The notes: generated by a model not told the origin, from the sequence alone. A stretch of 64,000 nucleotides of DNA from Bacillota bacterium (GCA_023420115.1 JAEZWR010000026.1:124001-188000); one strand, 5' to 3'. Shown: positions 1 to 8,325, counted from the stretch's first letter. Numbers and translations are program-made.

Positions 1-285
1 GACACTATCCGCCTTAAGTCCCATTGAAACATAACCAATAAATAAGGAGCACAAAACGCCAACGATGATAGCAACAAAGAAACCAAACCAAGGACCGAAA
101 CCAAAGGCGCTGGCAAAGACTGCTGCCAAGGCTGAAAATAACATCACGCCTTCAATACCAATATTCGTTATGCCTGCATTCGAAGTAATCACAGCTCCCA
201 TCGAAGCGAGAATCAGAGGTGTCGAAACCCTAATTATTGAATAAATGAATGAAGGTGTTAATAAAGTACTAAATAACTTATCCAT
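1..285 (-). CDS. Nucleoside-type ABC transporter permease 2 (partial, runs off left edge)
   Basis: This is the N-terminal 95 residues of an inner-membrane permease of the BmpA/Nup (YufQ-like) branch of the branched-chain/ribose permease family. The visible part begins MDKLFSTLLTPSFIHSIIRV and contains the family-typical stretch TSNAGITNIGIEGVMLF, followed by hydrophobic segments. The ATG lies inside the last codons of the upstream permease (an 8-bp overlap), so the two are translationally coupled. With the other permease it should form the channel of the transporter whose ATPase and lipoprotein lie upstream at 1419-4254. The rest of the gene is outside the window. The family call is firm; the substrate (nucleosides) is inferred from the BmpA-type receptor. 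Confidence 0.85.
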   Translation of the reverse strand, partial: MDKLFSTLLTPSFIYSIIRVSTPLILASMGAVITSNAGITNIGIEGVMLFSALAAVFASAFGFGPWFGFFVAIIVGVLCSLFIGYVSMGLKADSV

Positions 286-1435
286 GTTTCACCTCATTAT
301 TATCGAACTTAGCCCCGTCTCTTCTTTGCTCCTTTTTACCTTTTTTCTCAAACTGTCTAGTACAAATCTTTATCAAAATCTTCTGTTTATACTTGGCTAA
401 GAAAGCATCCGAAGCAACAAAGATAATGATCAGAGCTTCAATTATCGAAACAATCTCCGAAGCTATATCCGACTGCCTATACATATAATCTGCACCAACA
501 CGCAAATAAGAGATGGCAAAAGCTGCTACCGGGATAAATAAGGGATTGCCCCTCGCTAAAATATTCAAGACAACACCGTCGAAGCCGAAACCAGGTAAAG
601 TTGACCATTGAAATCTTTGATACATTCCAATCATCTCAGTTGCTCCACCTAAGCCAGCGATTGAACCACCTAATAATTGAGAACTCAAAATGATTCCAGC
701 CGTTCCCATTCCAGCATATCGACCGAACTTTTCATTATTTCCAACTACTCTTAAGGAATAGCCCCACTTTGTGCGATATAGTAATATTGCAGTTATGACA
801 ACAACTACAAGAACAATGAACAAACCACCGTGTAACCTTGACTTCGGAATCAATCGTCCGAGGCTAATTCCTTCAGGGAAGGGAGTAGAAGCTTGATATG
901 CTGAATTTGTATCCTTAATCGTATGATTAAAAATATATAAACCAATATACAAACATACATAGTTCAACATCAAAGAGATAACTAATTCACTAGCTTCCCA
1001 CTTGATACTAAAGTACGACGGAATTAAGCAAACAAAAGCAGAAACTACCATTGCACAAATCATCGCAATAATAATTGCTAAGACTGGTGGCAAGTTTAAA
1101 TTAATTACAACGATCGCAGCCGTGAGTGCGCCTAAATAGAAACCGCCCTCAACTGCTAAGTTAAATTGCTTCGCCGTAAACATTAGACAAATCGCCAAAC
1201 CGGAAAAAGTAAGTGGTATGGCAGTTTCTAAAACAGTACTGAACCTTCTCATTGTAGTAAGTGGTCCAATAAATAAATTCTTTATTGCCTCTAGTGGCGA
1301 AGATGTCGTACTAACCATCAATATCAAAGTTAAAACGAGTGCCAAAACAATTGCGCAAACAAATCTAAATATTGAAAAATACAAAGAAAACTTTTCAACT
1401 TGACTTCTCTCGCGAAAATTAAACATCTTCTTCAT
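278..1435 (-). CDS. Nucleoside-type ABC transporter permease 1 (NupP/YufP-like)
   Basis: A 385-residue polytopic membrane protein, about the usual length for YufP/NupP permeases. After a basic N-terminus (about residues 1-20) there are eight or more hydrophobic segments. The region around residues 230-270, with RVVGNNEKFGRYAGMG and GLGGATEMIGMYQRF, is characteristic of this permease branch. An AAAGGA ribosome binding site lies 5-6 bases before the ATG, which overlaps the end of the ATPase gene by 17 bp. The C-terminus is basic and charged (KKGKKEQRRDG). It is the third gene of a four-gene operon in the order lipoprotein, ATPase, permease, permease, the same order as the B. subtilis nupNOPQ genes. 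Import of purine or other nucleosides is inferred from family and order. Confidence 0.9.
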   Translation of the reverse strand: MKKMFNFRERSQVEKFSLYFSIFRFVCAIVLALVLTLILMVSTTSSPLEAIKNLFIGPLTTMRRFSTVLETAIPLTFSGLAICLMFTAKQFNLAVEGGFYLGALTAAIVVINLNLPPVLAIIIAMICAMVVSAFVCLIPSYFSIKWEASELVISLMLNYVCLYIGLYIFNHTIKDTNSAYQASTPFPEGISLGRLIPKSRLHGGLFIVLVVVVITAILLYRTKWGYSLRVVGNNEKFGRYAGMGTAGIILSSQLLGGSIAGLGGATEMIGMYQRFQWSTLPGFGFDGVVLNILARGNPLFIPVAAFAISYLRVGADYMYRQSDIASEIVSIIEALIIIFVASDAFLAKYKQKILIKICTRQFEKKGKKEQRRDGAKFDNNEVKHG

Positions 1436-2987
1436 TTGTCCTTTCTTTTAGATTCATTTGTTTAACACCTAGCATGTAGTAACCCAGCTCTTCTTCAGTT
1501 AAATCTTTGGTATCTTCAAAATAAGCTGTCAATCTGCCGTTATACAAAACAGCACAGGAATCGCCAAGTTCTAAAACTTCATTTAAGTCAGCAGATATAA
1601 GGAGAATAGCAGCGCCATCATCCCTGAGTTTAATTAAATATTTTCTAATTAATTCCGCCGCCCCCGCATCAATGCCTCTAGTTGGTTGCTCCGCGATAAT
1701 GACCTTTGACTCAGAAAAAAGCTCTCTCGCCGCAACGACCTTTTGAATGTTTCCGCCTGACAACATCGAAACTTTTTGAAATGGTGACTGGCAAGCGATA
1801 ACAAATTCTGAGATTTTTTCTTCTGCCATTTGCTTAACTTTATTTTTGTCTATGAAAAATTTATGGCGCAAAAATTTATCAATTTCAGTAACTAAAAGAT
1901 TATCTTCAATTGACATATCTGGAGCAGTTCCAACTGTCATTCTGTCTTCTGGGACGTAAGATAGACCTAAAGAACGGATTGATTTTGGGCTAAATTCAGA
2001 AACTTTTTCTCCTGATATCTTAACTTCTCCACTGAGTGGCTCTCTGAGACCAGTCAAAATATTTGCTAATTCTGCCTGACCATTTCCTTCGACTCCAGCC
2101 ACGCTGACAATCTGACCAGCTCTAACAGCTAAGGATAAATCATCTAATTTTTTCTTGCCTAAGCTGTTGATGTAAGTCAGGTTCTTTATGTCTAACAAAA
2201 CCTCTCCGGGAACGGCTTTTTTCTTCTCTATATGTAATTCTACGTCTCGTCCGACCATTCTCCTTGAGATATCTTCTGGTGAAGTCTCGTCAATGTTTAA
2301 GGTTGTCACTGTCCTGCCGTGCTTCATAATTGTTACACGATCGCAAATCTCCATAATCTCATTGAGTTTGTGGGAGATAAATAGAATGGTGTGACCTTTT
2401 TTCTTAAGTTCTTTGAGTTCTTTAAATAAACTCTTGCACTCTTGAGGTGTTAGAACGGCTGTCGGCTCATCCAAAATTAAAATTTTTGCTCCTCTAGCTA
2501 GAGCCTTGAGAATCTCTGTTTCTTGTTTAATACCGACGCTGACATTCTCTATTTTCTCTTTGACATCGATATTAAAACTATACGTTTCTGCCAAGGCTTT
2601 TGCTTGTTTAACCATATCTTGTCTCTTTAGAAATAGACCACATTTAGTCGGTTCATCACCTAGGGCTATATTTTCTGCAATACTCAGGCTATCAACCAAC
2701 ATAAAATGTTGATGAACCATGCCTATTCCTAAATTGATTGCCTCTTTAGGAGAGCGAATATGCACCTCTTTACCCTTTAAAATTATTGAACCACTATCTG
2801 GCATTTCAATACCAAAAAGGATTTTCATCAAGGTAGACTTACCTGCACCATTCTCTCCAATCAAGGCGTGAATTTCCCCCTCTTTGATGCTCATACACAC
2901 ATCTTTATTGGCAACAACACCATTGGGATAAACTTTCGTCACATTCTTAACTTGAAAAAAGCCCTCATTTAATTCTTCTTTGTTCAT
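1419..2987 (-). CDS. Nucleoside-type ABC transporter ATPase, two fused nucleotide-binding domains (NupO/YufO-like)
   Basis: A cytoplasmic ATPase with two ABC domains in one chain, as in ribose (RbsA) and nucleoside (NupO) importers. Domain 1 has Walker A GENGAGKST near residue 45 and Walker B ILILDEPTAVL. Its signature region is degenerate (VGIKQ). Domain 2 has a degenerate Walker A (VEGNGQAEL) but a good signature MLSGGNIQKVV and EQPTRGID, the asymmetry usual for this family. I chose the ATG at 2987 (MNKEELNEGFF) because GAGAGAAAAG precedes it; an in-frame ATG at 3020 would add 11 residues but has no ribosome binding site. The stop overlaps the first permease, so the genes are coupled. Confidence 0.9.
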   Translation of the reverse strand: MNKEELNEGFFQVKNVTKVYPNGVVANKDVCMSIKEGEIHALIGENGAGKSTLMKILFGIEMPDSGSIILKGKEVHIRSPKEAINLGIGMVHQHFMLVDSLSIAENIALGDEPTKCGLFLKRQDMVKQAKALAETYSFNIDVKEKIENVSVGIKQETEILKALARGAKILILDEPTAVLTPQECKSLFKELKELKKKGHTILFISHKLNEIMEICDRVTIMKHGRTVTTLNIDETSPEDISRRMVGRDVELHIEKKKAVPGEVLLDIKNLTYINSLGKKKLDDLSLAVRAGQIVSVAGVEGNGQAELANILTGLREPLSGEVKISGEKVSEFSPKSIRSLGLSYVPEDRMTVGTAPDMSIEDNLLVTEIDKFLRHKFFIDKNKVKQMAEEKISEFVIACQSPFQKVSMLSGGNIQKVVAARELFSESKVIIAEQPTRGIDAGAAELIRKYLIKLRDDGAAILLISADLNEVLELGDSCAVLYNGRLTAYFEDTKDLTEEELGYYMLGVKQMNLKERTNEEDV

Positions 2988-3051
2988 AACTTTTCTCTCA
3001 TTACTCAGTGAGAAATTCATTAATCAATATCTAAGCCCATAAATAATCAAA

Positions 3052-4254
3052 TCAAGGCTTCACAGAATTTCTCAACTCATTTAACTTCTCTTGATCCATA
3101 CCGACAGCAGAATCAACCTTTATCTCACCATTGACAACTTTTTCTTCGATCTCTTCTAACTTCTTTTGCTTCTCTTCGTCAAAAGCCTGTTTGAAAATAT
3201 CGTTCTTGGCTAATTCAACACCCTTTTCTTTAATACCTAAACTTTCGGCTGCGCCCCACTTGAGTTCACCTGCCAAATCTTTTTGAATCGCTCTAAAAAT
3301 GGTATCGCCAACATTTTTCATCATCGAAGTGATAATGTGCTTAGCAGTCTTTTCATCGCCCTTAGCTTGATAAATTGAAGATTGGTCTGAATCAACACCG
3401 ATTATCTTTTTATCATTATCGACCGCAGCCTCTATTGAACCCAAACCAGATGGGCCTGCAGCAGCAAATAAGACGTCTGCACCTTGACCAAATTGCACTA
3501 TAGCATGTTCCTTACCTTTTGCTGGATCATAATAATCAGCTGTATAAGTACTAATAACCTTAATATCAGGATTTATCTCTTTCGCACCTTGAATGTAGCC
3601 AACTAAGAAATCATTAATCGGAGGAATATCCATACCACCAATGAAACCAATCTTATTATTTTCAGTAATCAAACCAGCAGCAGCTCCAGCTAAGAAAGAA
3701 CCCTCATTTTGCTTAAAAGTCGCACAATAAACATTCGACAAATCATCTGTTGCAAAATCCACAGTATTATCAATCAGAATAAATTTCTTCTCTGGATAAT
3801 CTGGGGCGATCTTCTGCACAGGCTCAACCATCGAAGGCGAAACAGCAACAATATACTCAGCCTTTTCATCATCAGCGGCATCAGCTAGGGCTGGCTCCCA
3901 CTTCGCCTCTTCATCTCCCGTCTCTATTACTTGAATTTCAAGACCTAGTTCCTTATTAAGTCTCTCCATTCCACGATTAGCAGAATCAAAGAAACCTAAG
4001 TCACCCAAATTACCATTAACAATCAAAATAGCCTTTTTGCCCTTCGCCTCAGTCTTCTCACCAGCCTCACTATTCTCACTAGCTACACCAGCCTCACTAG
4101 CCTCACTAAGCTCCTCACTTTGGCTTAGCTCAGAACTCTTCACTTCCTCACTCGGTGCAGACTTGCCACCATCTTTCGCCGTCTCATTGCTCTTACATGC
4201 AACAAAAGACAAGCTCATAAAAAAAGCACTCATCAAAGCAATACACTTTTTCAT
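3052..4254 (-). CDS. bmpA: BmpA/PnrA-family nucleoside-binding lipoprotein
   Basis: The substrate receptor of the ABC transporter encoded just downstream. Residues 1-20 form a lipoprotein signal with lipobox FVAC (Cys20 to be acylated), so it is tethered to the outer face of the membrane. A Ser/Glu/Ala-rich acidic linker follows (about residues 24-72), then the Bmp domain (AILIVNGNLGDLGFFDSANRG near 74; EYIVAVSPSMVEP; GFIGGMDIPPINDFLVGY; LFAAAGPSGLG; GVDSDQSSIYQ). The family binds purine nucleosides (PnrA in Treponema, BmpA/NupN in Firmicutes). First gene of the operon, with an AGGAGGG ribosome binding site and a promoter with a palindromic operator (4299-4348). Of the four solute-binding proteins here, it is the only one with a lipobox. 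Confidence 0.92.
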   Translation of the reverse strand: MKKCIALMSAFFMSLSFVACKSNETAKDGGKSAPSEEVKSSELSQSEELSEASEAGVASENSEAGEKTEAKGKKAILIVNGNLGDLGFFDSANRGMERLNKELGLEIQVIETGDEEAKWEPALADAADDEKAEYIVAVSPSMVEPVQKIAPDYPEKKFILIDNTVDFATDDLSNVYCATFKQNEGSFLAGAAAGLITENNKIGFIGGMDIPPINDFLVGYIQGAKEINPDIKVISTYTADYYDPAKGKEHAIVQFGQGADVLFAAAGPSGLGSIEAAVDNDKKIIGVDSDQSSIYQAKGDEKTAKHIITSMMKNVGDTIFRAIQKDLAGELKWGAAESLGIKEKGVELAKNDIFKQAFDEEKQKKLEEIEEKVVNGEIKVDSAVGMDQEKLNELRNSVKP

Positions 4255-4298
4255 TTTTCCCTCCTACACACTTTTAAAAATCGCTTAACTCTCTTTAG

Positions 4299-4348
4299 GT
4301 TAAACGTTTAACTTGTGAACATTCTACTATACAAAGTTGCAATGTCAA
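4299..4348 (-). promoter_or_regulatory. bmpA promoter with perfect 14-bp palindromic operator
   Basis: On the minus strand a -35 box TTGACA (4343-4348) is separated by 16 bp from TAGAAT (4321-4326). Eight bases downstream lies GTTAAACGTTTAAC (4299-4312), a perfect palindrome centred on CG, where the transcription start is expected. Position and symmetry fit a repressor operator. The central AAACGTTT resembles LacI/PurR-family half-sites, but no such regulator is encoded nearby, so the regulator is unknown. Confidence 0.65.
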
Positions 4349-4525
4349 TACTCTTTTGTGTAAATTACTAAGTTTTTTAAACAGAATAATAGGGTAGAAA
4401 AAAGCCTTTCCCAGGGGCTAGGGAACTCAGCATAACTACGCAGATGAAAGCATCTTTGAACAAGCTTCATAATATACAAAGATAATAACAATAATTGACA
4501 AAATTAAACCGAGTGTAAATTTAGG

Positions 4526-4575
4526 AATAAAAATAAAAAATGGCTCTGAGGAAAAACAATAAAAAACCCAGAGCC
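4526..4575 (-). terminator. Rho-independent terminator of the araC-type gene
   Basis: Minus-strand hairpin GGCTCTGGG...CCTCAGAGCC (4542-4575) followed by the T-rich run ATTTTTTATTTTT. It lies about 125 bp past the regulator stop. The remainder of the 448-bp gap 4255-4702 holds the bmpA promoter and a weaker hairpin near 4400-4425; nothing coding was seen. Confidence 0.75.
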
Positions 4576-4702
4576 TAAAAAGAAAGGAGATTAATTGCAT
4601 ATAATGTGCAACCTAAAAAAATGATAAACCATAGATAATATATATTACTTATTCAATTTTAGCAACCGTATATTTAAAAATTAACAATTAAAAAGGAATA
4701 AA

Positions 4703-5659
4703 CTACAATTCTTGATCATTTAATAGTTTAATTTGATATTCACTAGGCGAAAGCCCCTTGAGTTTCTTAAACATTCGATAGAATGATGAGTAATCTTCAA
4801 AGCCTATTTTCATAGCGACGTCCGTAATATTACATTCTGACTTCATCATCTCAGTAGCTTTTTCAATTCTGATACTTGAAAGTTGTTTATAAAAAGTTTT
4901 GCCTGATTCTTTTTTGATAATTTTATTCAAAGTAAACTTATTCATGCCAAATCTATCAGCAACATCTTCTAACTTCAGATTTTGATCGTAATTCATTTTT
5001 ATAAACTCAATAACAATTGAAGATAGTAAAGAATACTTATTTAAGCTCCCATCCAAAAAATTACTTTTTCTCGGAGAAACCCTGTTGAGAATGACCAGCA
5101 AACTTTGAATTAAACCATAAGCATATAAATCTCTCGCATATAGTTTATTTCCTTGTATTCTTATGTTAACTTTGTTTTCATTTTTAACCTTTCCAAATAT
5201 ATTATCTGATTTATCACTATCTCCACTCTCATTAAATTTGCTAACTCTTTTGTCCTCTTCATGCAATAATTTCAATATAGCTAAGGCTTCTTCAAATTGT
5301 TCATTTGATGGATATATAACTTTTATCCCAGTAGGTGATGAGAAGCACTTTGACAAATCAATATCTTTATTCGATAAACGCTCAATTAAATTCTTATTTA
5401 ACCACAAAACATAACGATAACTTCCACTTCTATTTTTATTAGATAGAGGATTATGTTGAGTATATGGATTTATCAATAATATTTCGCCAGGCTTAACAAC
5501 ATACTTTATATTTTGCGTTAAATAGATAATTTCCTCGCCAACAAAAAAGAATACCTCATAGAAATCATGTTGATGGCTTCCCGCATTTTCTATAGGCTTA
5601 TCCTTATATAACTCGAGCTTATAATATTGATTTAAGCTCAAAGTCCTCACATTGCTCAA
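4703..5659 (-). CDS. AraC-family transcriptional regulator (5' end doubtful)
   Basis: A 318-residue regulator with an N-terminal cupin sensor (HQHDFYEVFFFVGEEIIYL near residue 28, then KPGEILLINPYTQHNPL) and a C-terminal double helix-turn-helix (LEDVADRFGMNKFTLNKIIKK, ITDVAMKIGFEDYSSFYRMFK) ending in SPSEYQ, as in sugar-responsive AraC proteins. The frame opens at TTG (5659-5657) directly after an in-frame TAA. There is no ATG and no recognisable ribosome binding site near it; GTG at 5650 is an alternative. Immediately upstream is the 3' remnant of an oppositely oriented gene, so the original 5' end and promoter may have been lost in a rearrangement. The domain call is firm; expression is doubtful. 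Confidence 0.8.
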   Translation of the reverse strand: MSNVRTLSLNQYYKLELYKDKPIENAGSHQHDFYEVFFFVGEEIIYLTQNIKYVVKPGEILLINPYTQHNPLSNKNRSGSYRYVLWLNKNLIERLSNKDIDLSKCFSSPTGIKVIYPSNEQFEEALAILKLLHEEDKRVSKFNESGDSDKSDNIFGKVKNENKVNIRIQGNKLYARDLYAYGLIQSLLVILNRVSPRKSNFLDGSLNKYSLLSSIVIEFIKMNYDQNLKLEDVADRFGMNKFTLNKIIKKESGKTFYKQLSSIRIEKATEMMKSECNITDVAMKIGFEDYSSFYRMFKKLKGLSPSEYQIKLLNDQEL

Positions 5660-5829
5660 TTACTTTTAATGATCTTGAAAATAATTGTTTATACAACGGT
5701 ACTTTAAAATTTATTGATGAATGTGACTATATAGTTCATTTCGATAATTTACCTAGTTTAAAAGATAAAATTGGTCATCTAACATTCCATCTCGAAGATT
5801 GCAATATCTACTCTATATTCATGAGCTAA
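5656..5829 (+). pseudogene. 3' remnant of an unidentified gene
   Basis: The plus strand has an open frame with protein-like composition, beginning ITFNDLENNCLYNGTLKF and ending YSIFMS before TAA at 5827-5829. It has no start codon. Read further left, it runs into the antisense strand of the araC-type gene. It is followed by a good terminator at 5859-5885, as expected for a genuine gene end. The residue pattern (short beta-strand-like stretches) would suit the C-terminal sandwich domain of an enzyme, but I do not recognise the family. Confidence 0.55.
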
Positions 5830-5858
5830 TTAATAACAAATTAAAATAATTAATAGAA

Positions 5859-5886
5859 AAGAAGCACTCTGTTGCTTCTTTTTTAC
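5859..5886 (+). terminator. Rho-independent terminator after the gene remnant
   Basis: GAAGCA-ctctgt-TGCTTC hairpin followed by six T residues, 30 bp after the remnant stop codon. Confidence 0.8.
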
Positions 5887-5991
5887 TACCCACAACCCAC
5901 GCTCCACTCACAAAATTTCAACAATTTCCAACAATTTACAAAATTACACTTGTCAAAAAAATCAAACACGATTAAACTACGTCTCGCTAAA

Positions 5992-6011
5992 TAAGAATGA
6001 TTATCATTTGC
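5992..6011 (+). promoter_or_regulatory. Fur-like box upstream of the prealbumin-fold surface protein gene
   Basis: AAGAATGATTATCATTTGC contains the perfect palindrome AATGATTATCATT (5996-6008) and matches 14 of 19 positions of the classical Fur consensus GATAATGATAATCATTATC. It lies 110 bp before the start codon at 6120. Fur, Zur and PerR boxes look alike, so the metal sensed is an inference. The rest of 5887-6119 is AT-rich leader. Confidence 0.55.
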
Positions 6012-6119
6012 ATTTACTGGCAAGAATTATTTTTGCTCTTAGCAAGTGAAAATCCATCTTTCTCATCAGCAAAAAATAATTTTTAACTGTGTGCAGGACA
6101 CAGTAAGATAGGAGAAAAT

Positions 6120-6875
6120 ATGTACACATTTGATTTGCTCAAGAAGCTTTTTCCTCATATCTTTAGGGGAATACTTGGTGGTCTTATGGCCGGTCTGCTA
6201 CTAACAGGTGCAAGTGACACTGTAAACACGACTAATAATACGTCGAAGCCAGTAACAGTAGAGAACCACTATGCTACAGAAACAGAAATTCACGAAGCAA
6301 GTGAATCAGTCGGAACAGTTGAGTTCAAGGCAACTCTAGTCAACAAGGATAACAAGCTTCTAAAAGATCACAAAGTTGCTATCTATGATATAACTGATGG
6401 ACGCGATCTTGTTGAAGATAAACTAAGCAACGAAATGGGCGAAGCTACATTCACAGGTCTCAAAACTGACCGCAGCTACAATGTCGTAATTGATGGAGAA
6501 GAAAGTCCATATACTTTCAGAAATAGCGACAGCTCCACAATGGGCAGAGTCTTTATTTTAGATGCAGAAGCAGACCAAGATGCCGATAGCAAAGTTTCAG
6601 ACAAGCTCGCAACCGTAAGAACTAATAGCGAAGATAATGAACTTCTCGGACAGGTAACTGTTGCTCTCTATTACAACGGAGAAAAAGTAGCCGAAACATT
6701 GAGCGACTATCAAGGTTTAGCAACATTCAATAATCTTCAAGATGGGGTATTCTATGATATCTATGTAAATGGTCAAGCAAGCAAGAACTTTGTTCGCACC
6801 GGTGAATTGACAGATGTATATCTAGCTGGCACCAGCACAGAATATGTCCTTAATGATATTCCAGGCTCTAACTAA
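6120..6875 (+). CDS. Secreted surface protein with two prealbumin-like (SpaA/Cna-B type) domains
   Basis: A 251-residue protein with one N-terminal hydrophobic segment (IFRGILGGLMAGLLLTGASD, about residues 14-33) acting as signal or anchor, a Thr/Asn/Glu-rich linker, and two tandem beta-sandwich repeats. Repeat 1 (about 68-150) has VEFKATLVNKDNKLLKDHKVAIYD...GEATFTGLKTDRSYNVVIDG. Repeat 2 (about 160-235) has LATVRTNSEDNELLGQVTVALYYNGEK...GLATFNNLQDGVFYDIYVNG. This is the pattern of SpaA/Cna-B domains found in pilins and adhesin stalks. There is no LPXTG motif and no C-terminal membrane anchor. The start has an upstream TAGGAGAAA ribosome binding site. A Fur-like box upstream suggests metal-responsive expression. 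The precise role is unknown. Confidence 0.65.
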   Translation: MYTFDLLKKLFPHIFRGILGGLMAGLLLTGASDTVNTTNNTSKPVTVENHYATETEIHEASESVGTVEFKATLVNKDNKLLKDHKVAIYDITDGRDLVEDKLSNEMGEATFTGLKTDRSYNVVIDGEESPYTFRNSDSSTMGRVFILDAEADQDADSKVSDKLATVRTNSEDNELLGQVTVALYYNGEKVAETLSDYQGLATFNNLQDGVFYDIYVNGQASKNFVRTGELTDVYLAGTSTEYVLNDIPGSN

Positions 6876-6917
6876 CTATTGTATTTTGCTTCTTCATTTT
6901 ACACCTTAGGTAGAACG

Positions 6918-6975
6918 AAGCTCTTGATTTGAGTCTTTTTATAAAGGAAGAAACTCTAAGTCAAGAGCTTTTTTA
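6918..6975 (+). terminator. Rho-independent terminator of the surface protein gene
   Basis: AAGCTCTTGA (6918-6927) pairs perfectly with TCAAGAGCTT (6961-6970), with further AGT/ACT pairing inside, followed by a T run. Confidence 0.85.
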
Positions 6976-7005
6976 TATAAAAATAAATTTAGAGATAATT
7001 TATCT

Positions 7006-7040
7006 AAAGAAAAGAAACTTTTTTGTTTCTTTTCTTTTTT
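7006..7040 (+). terminator. Second hairpin-terminator between the surface protein and alcohol dehydrogenase genes
   Basis: A perfect 13-bp stem AAAGAAAAGAAAC / GTTTCTTTTCTTT with a T6 loop, followed by T residues. The stem is low in GC, so its strength as a terminator is uncertain. Confidence 0.45.
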
Positions 7041-7041
7041 G

Positions 7042-7086
7042 TGTTCAAATAGATATAAACATGTTATAATTTGTATACTTTGAACA
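7042..7086 (+). promoter_or_regulatory. Promoter of the iron-type alcohol dehydrogenase gene, flanked by an inverted repeat
   Basis: An extended -10 element TGTTATAAT ends at 7070, with a weak -35 (TGTTCA, 7042-7047) at 17-bp spacing. TGTTCAAA (7042-7049) and TTTGAACA (7079-7086) form an 8-bp inverted repeat bracketing the -10 box, a possible operator. The regulator is unknown. Confidence 0.55.
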
Positions 7087-7102
7087 AATGCAGGAGGTGT
7101 GC

Positions 7103-8254
7103 ATGTCTACTTTTTATGTCCCATCGGTTAACCTTATAGGTAAGGGTTGTATCAATGAAATTGGTAGCTATATTAAGGAATTTGGTTTTAAAAAGGCTTT
7201 ATTAGTTACAGACGACTTTATTTCCAAAAGTGAAATAATGGAAACTGTTTTGAAACCACTCAACGATGCAGCTATCGATTTTGTAGTCTTTAAAGATGTC
7301 GATCCTAACCCAACGTGCAAAAATTGCATGGACGGCCTTAAAGTTCTTCAGGATAATAACTGTGATTTTATTATCTCTTTAGGCGGTGGTTCACCACAAG
7401 ATGCAGCTAGTTGTATCTCTATTTTAGCAACAAATGGTGGAATACCTAATGACTACGAAGGTTTACACAAATCTAGCAAAAAAGGTTTACCAGTAATCGC
7501 AATTAATACAACTGCCGGCACATCTGCTGAAATAACCATCAATTACGTTATCACAGACGAAGAGCGCAAGGTAAAAATGGTTATGGTTGACAAGAATAGC
7601 TTGGCACTTATGAGTGTCAACGATCCTATGCTCATGCTATCCAAACCAAAATCATTAACAGCCGCCACAGGTATGGATGCCTTGACACACGCTATCGAAG
7701 CTCTAGTTACCCCAGGTGCCTATGGCGTAACGAAGAAGCTTTCAGTCGGTGCCATTGAATTAATTAAGGAATATTTGCCAAGAGCAGTTGATAATGGAAA
7801 TGATGTTGAGGCTCGCGAGGCTATGGTTCACGCTGTATTCCTAGGTGGAATGAGTTTCAATAATGCTGGACTAGGTTATGTTCACTCAATGGCTCACCAA
7901 TTAGGTGCTGTCTATAATCTTCCACACGGTGTATGCTGCGCTATGCTTTTGCCAGTTATCGAAAGAGAAAATGCCAAGAGAGTCCCTGCCGCATTTAGGG
8001 AAGTTGCAAGAGCACTCGGAATGGATATTAAAGGTAAGAGTGACGAAGAATGTGCAGAGTATGCCATAGAACAAATAGAAGAGTTGTCAGCTAGAGTCGG
8101 TATTCCCAAGAAACTCACTGAATTAAATATTAAGGAAGAAGATTTCGACTTTGAATATCTCTCCAAAAATGCACTTATCGATGCTTGTGCACCAGGTAAC
8201 CCATTTATGCCGACCCTAGAAGAGACAATATCTTATTACAAAAAATTATTTTAA
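7103..8254 (+). CDS. Iron-containing (group III) alcohol dehydrogenase
   Basis: A cytoplasmic NAD(P)H-dependent dehydrogenase of the FucO/YiaY/1,3-propanediol dehydrogenase family. The Rossmann part carries the cofactor motif IISLGGGSPQDAAS; the C-terminal helical part carries the metal ligands in GMDALTHAIEA, GYVHSMAHQLG and YNLPHGVCCAMLL. Its 383 residues match the family. I place the start at the ATG at 7103 because AGGAGGTG (7091-7098) sits just before it; a more upstream ATG at 7088 would put that ribosome binding site inside the coding sequence. Single gene with its own promoter and terminator. The substrate cannot be told from sequence; reduction of a short aldehyde to an alcohol during fermentation is likely. 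Confidence 0.93.
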   Translation: MSTFYVPSVNLIGKGCINEIGSYIKEFGFKKALLVTDDFISKSEIMETVLKPLNDAAIDFVVFKDVDPNPTCKNCMDGLKVLQDNNCDFIISLGGGSPQDAASCISILATNGGIPNDYEGLHKSSKKGLPVIAINTTAGTSAEITINYVITDEERKVKMVMVDKNSLALMSVNDPMLMLSKPKSLTAATGMDALTHAIEALVTPGAYGVTKKLSVGAIELIKEYLPRAVDNGNDVEAREAMVHAVFLGGMSFNNAGLGYVHSMAHQLGAVYNLPHGVCCAMLLPVIERENAKRVPAAFREVARALGMDIKGKSDEECAEYAIEQIEELSARVGIPKKLTELNIKEEDFDFEYLSKNALIDACAPGNPFMPTLEETISYYKKLF

Positions 8255-8278
8255 TTAGTCAATACTCTTGATTAGTTT

Positions 8279-8315
8279 AACTCCCATTTCTATTTATAGA
8301 AGTGGGAGTTTTTTT
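8279..8315 (+). terminator. Rho-independent terminator of the alcohol dehydrogenase gene
   Basis: AACTCCCA ... TGGGAGTT stem (8279-8310) followed by a T run, 25 bp after the stop codon. Confidence 0.85.
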
Positions 8316-8325
8316 ATCATAAAAA

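Noticed and set aside
4400..4425. Small TTCCC/GGGAA hairpin followed by T residues on the minus strand
   Set aside because: Short stem between a stronger terminator and the bmpA promoter; may be a back-up terminator but support is weak.
4255..4702. Possible purine riboswitch upstream of bmpA
   Set aside because: No riboswitch-like core was found; the promoter lies only about 60 bp upstream of the start and the leader is too short.
7088..7102. Upstream ATG as start of the alcohol dehydrogenase
   Set aside because: It would place the AGGAGGTG ribosome binding site inside codons 2-4.
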